A stretch of DNA of 50,210 nt, taken from Thaumasiovibrio sp043421945. Its GTDB lineage: Bacteria; Pseudomonadota; Gammaproteobacteria; Enterobacterales; Vibrionaceae. How positions within the stretch are numbered: the stretch's first letter is position 1; every line of letters starts with the position of its first letter. Below the pieces are notes generated by a model. The model was not told where the DNA came from, made no database searches, and saw only the letters and a program-made list of their open reading frames with translations. The stretch lies in NCBI GenBank assembly GCA_043421945.1, contig JBHOGO010000024.1, forward strand, positions 1-50,210, given 5' to 3'. This document shows positions 49,957 to 50,210 of this stretch, piece by piece. Position numbers and translations under genes: made by a program.

Positions 49957-50210
49957 ATGTTAAGAGCAACCAAAATACGCATTTACCCGACACAAAATCA
50001 GGCTGAGTTTCTAGTAGCTCAGTTCGGTGCTGTGCGGTTCGCGTACAACAAAGCTCTGCATTTAAAGTCTCATATGTACCGTAAGCATGATGTTACATTG
50101 AATCCTAAAAAGGATATTAAGCCACTGCTTGCGGTTGCCAAGAAATCCCGCAAATATCACTGGCTAAAGCAGTATGATTCAATAGCTTTGCAACAATCAG
50201 TGATCAACCT
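49957..50210 (+). CDS. tnpB: IS200/IS605 family TnpB (OrfB) RNA-guided nuclease, N-terminal part
   Basis: The first 84 codons are visible and the gene runs off the window. The protein begins MLRATKIRIYPTQNQAEFLVAQFG and continues AVRFAYNKALHLKSHMYRK, then YHWLKQYDSIALQQSVINL. This is the standard N-terminal helix-turn-helix region of TnpB/OrfB of IS605, IS1341 and similar elements. No tnpA lies upstream, since rpmJ2 is adjacent, so this is a stand-alone tnpB element or one with tnpA beyond the edge. TnpB proteins are omega-RNA-guided DNA nucleases; the RuvC motifs and the omega-RNA would lie outside this window. Whether the gene is intact cannot be judged. Confidence 0.9.
   Translation, partial: MLRATKIRIYPTQNQAEFLVAQFGAVRFAYNKALHLKSHMYRKHDVTLNPKKDIKPLLAVAKKSRKYHWLKQYDSIALQQSVIN

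Overview
This window reads as a chromosomal segment of a marine or halophilic gammaproteobacterium, most likely a member of Vibrionaceae. The genus is not resolved from sequence alone. The evidence is the order rpsB-tsf-pyrH-frr-uppS-cdsA-dxr-rseP-bamA-skp-lpxD-fabZ-lpxA-lpxB-rnhB-dnaE-accA-tilS with dxr after cdsA, the DUF3301/DUF3549/YqcC/TruC/flavodoxin group, and Na+-coupled transporter families (NSS, BCCT). No rRNA, tRNA or CRISPR array was seen.

Layout. (1) 0.08-3.5 kb: minus-strand DUF3549-DUF3301 diverges from plus-strand yqcC-truC-flavodoxin. (2) 3.7-8 kb, minus strand: yaeH, glnD (PII uridylylation) and map. (3) 8.1-27.5 kb, plus strand: the long translation and envelope block, covering ribosomal protein S2 and EF-Ts, UMP kinase, ribosome recycling, undecaprenyl-PP, CDP-DAG, MEP isoprenoids, the sigma-E protease RseP, outer-membrane assembly (BamA, Skp), lipid A (LpxD/A/B), FabZ, RNase HII, Pol III alpha and AccA. 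It is punctuated by several intrinsic hairpins. (4) 27.6-30.6 kb: tilS and an NSS transporter. (5) 30.7-37.3 kb, minus strand: a tightly coupled six-gene operon encoding a KAS III-like thiolase-fold enzyme, an extended SDR, a lactonase-like MBL hydrolase, an F390-synthetase-like adenylating enzyme, an ATP-grasp ligase and an acetyltransferase-like protein. This is the best candidate for an undescribed system: apparently a small-molecule or lipid pathway that condenses, reduces, adenylates and ligates acyl units. (6) 37.5-46.6 kb: yaeP-DUF4250, two c-di-GMP enzymes, a patatin-like phospholipase, a BCCT transporter, and a cNMP/CBS/DUF294 protein coupled to a DEDD exonuclease. (7) 46.7-50.2 kb: proS, trmO, the zinc-independent ribosomal proteins rpmE2 and rpmJ2 behind adjacent Fur-box-like and Zur-box-like palindromes, and the start of an IS200/IS605-type tnpB gene cut by the window edge.

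Functionally the window combines core growth genes (translation, nucleotide, membrane and lipid A synthesis) with metal-starvation ribosome remodelling, compatible-solute or amino-acid uptake and c-di-GMP signalling. The first 80 bases hold no gene I can support.
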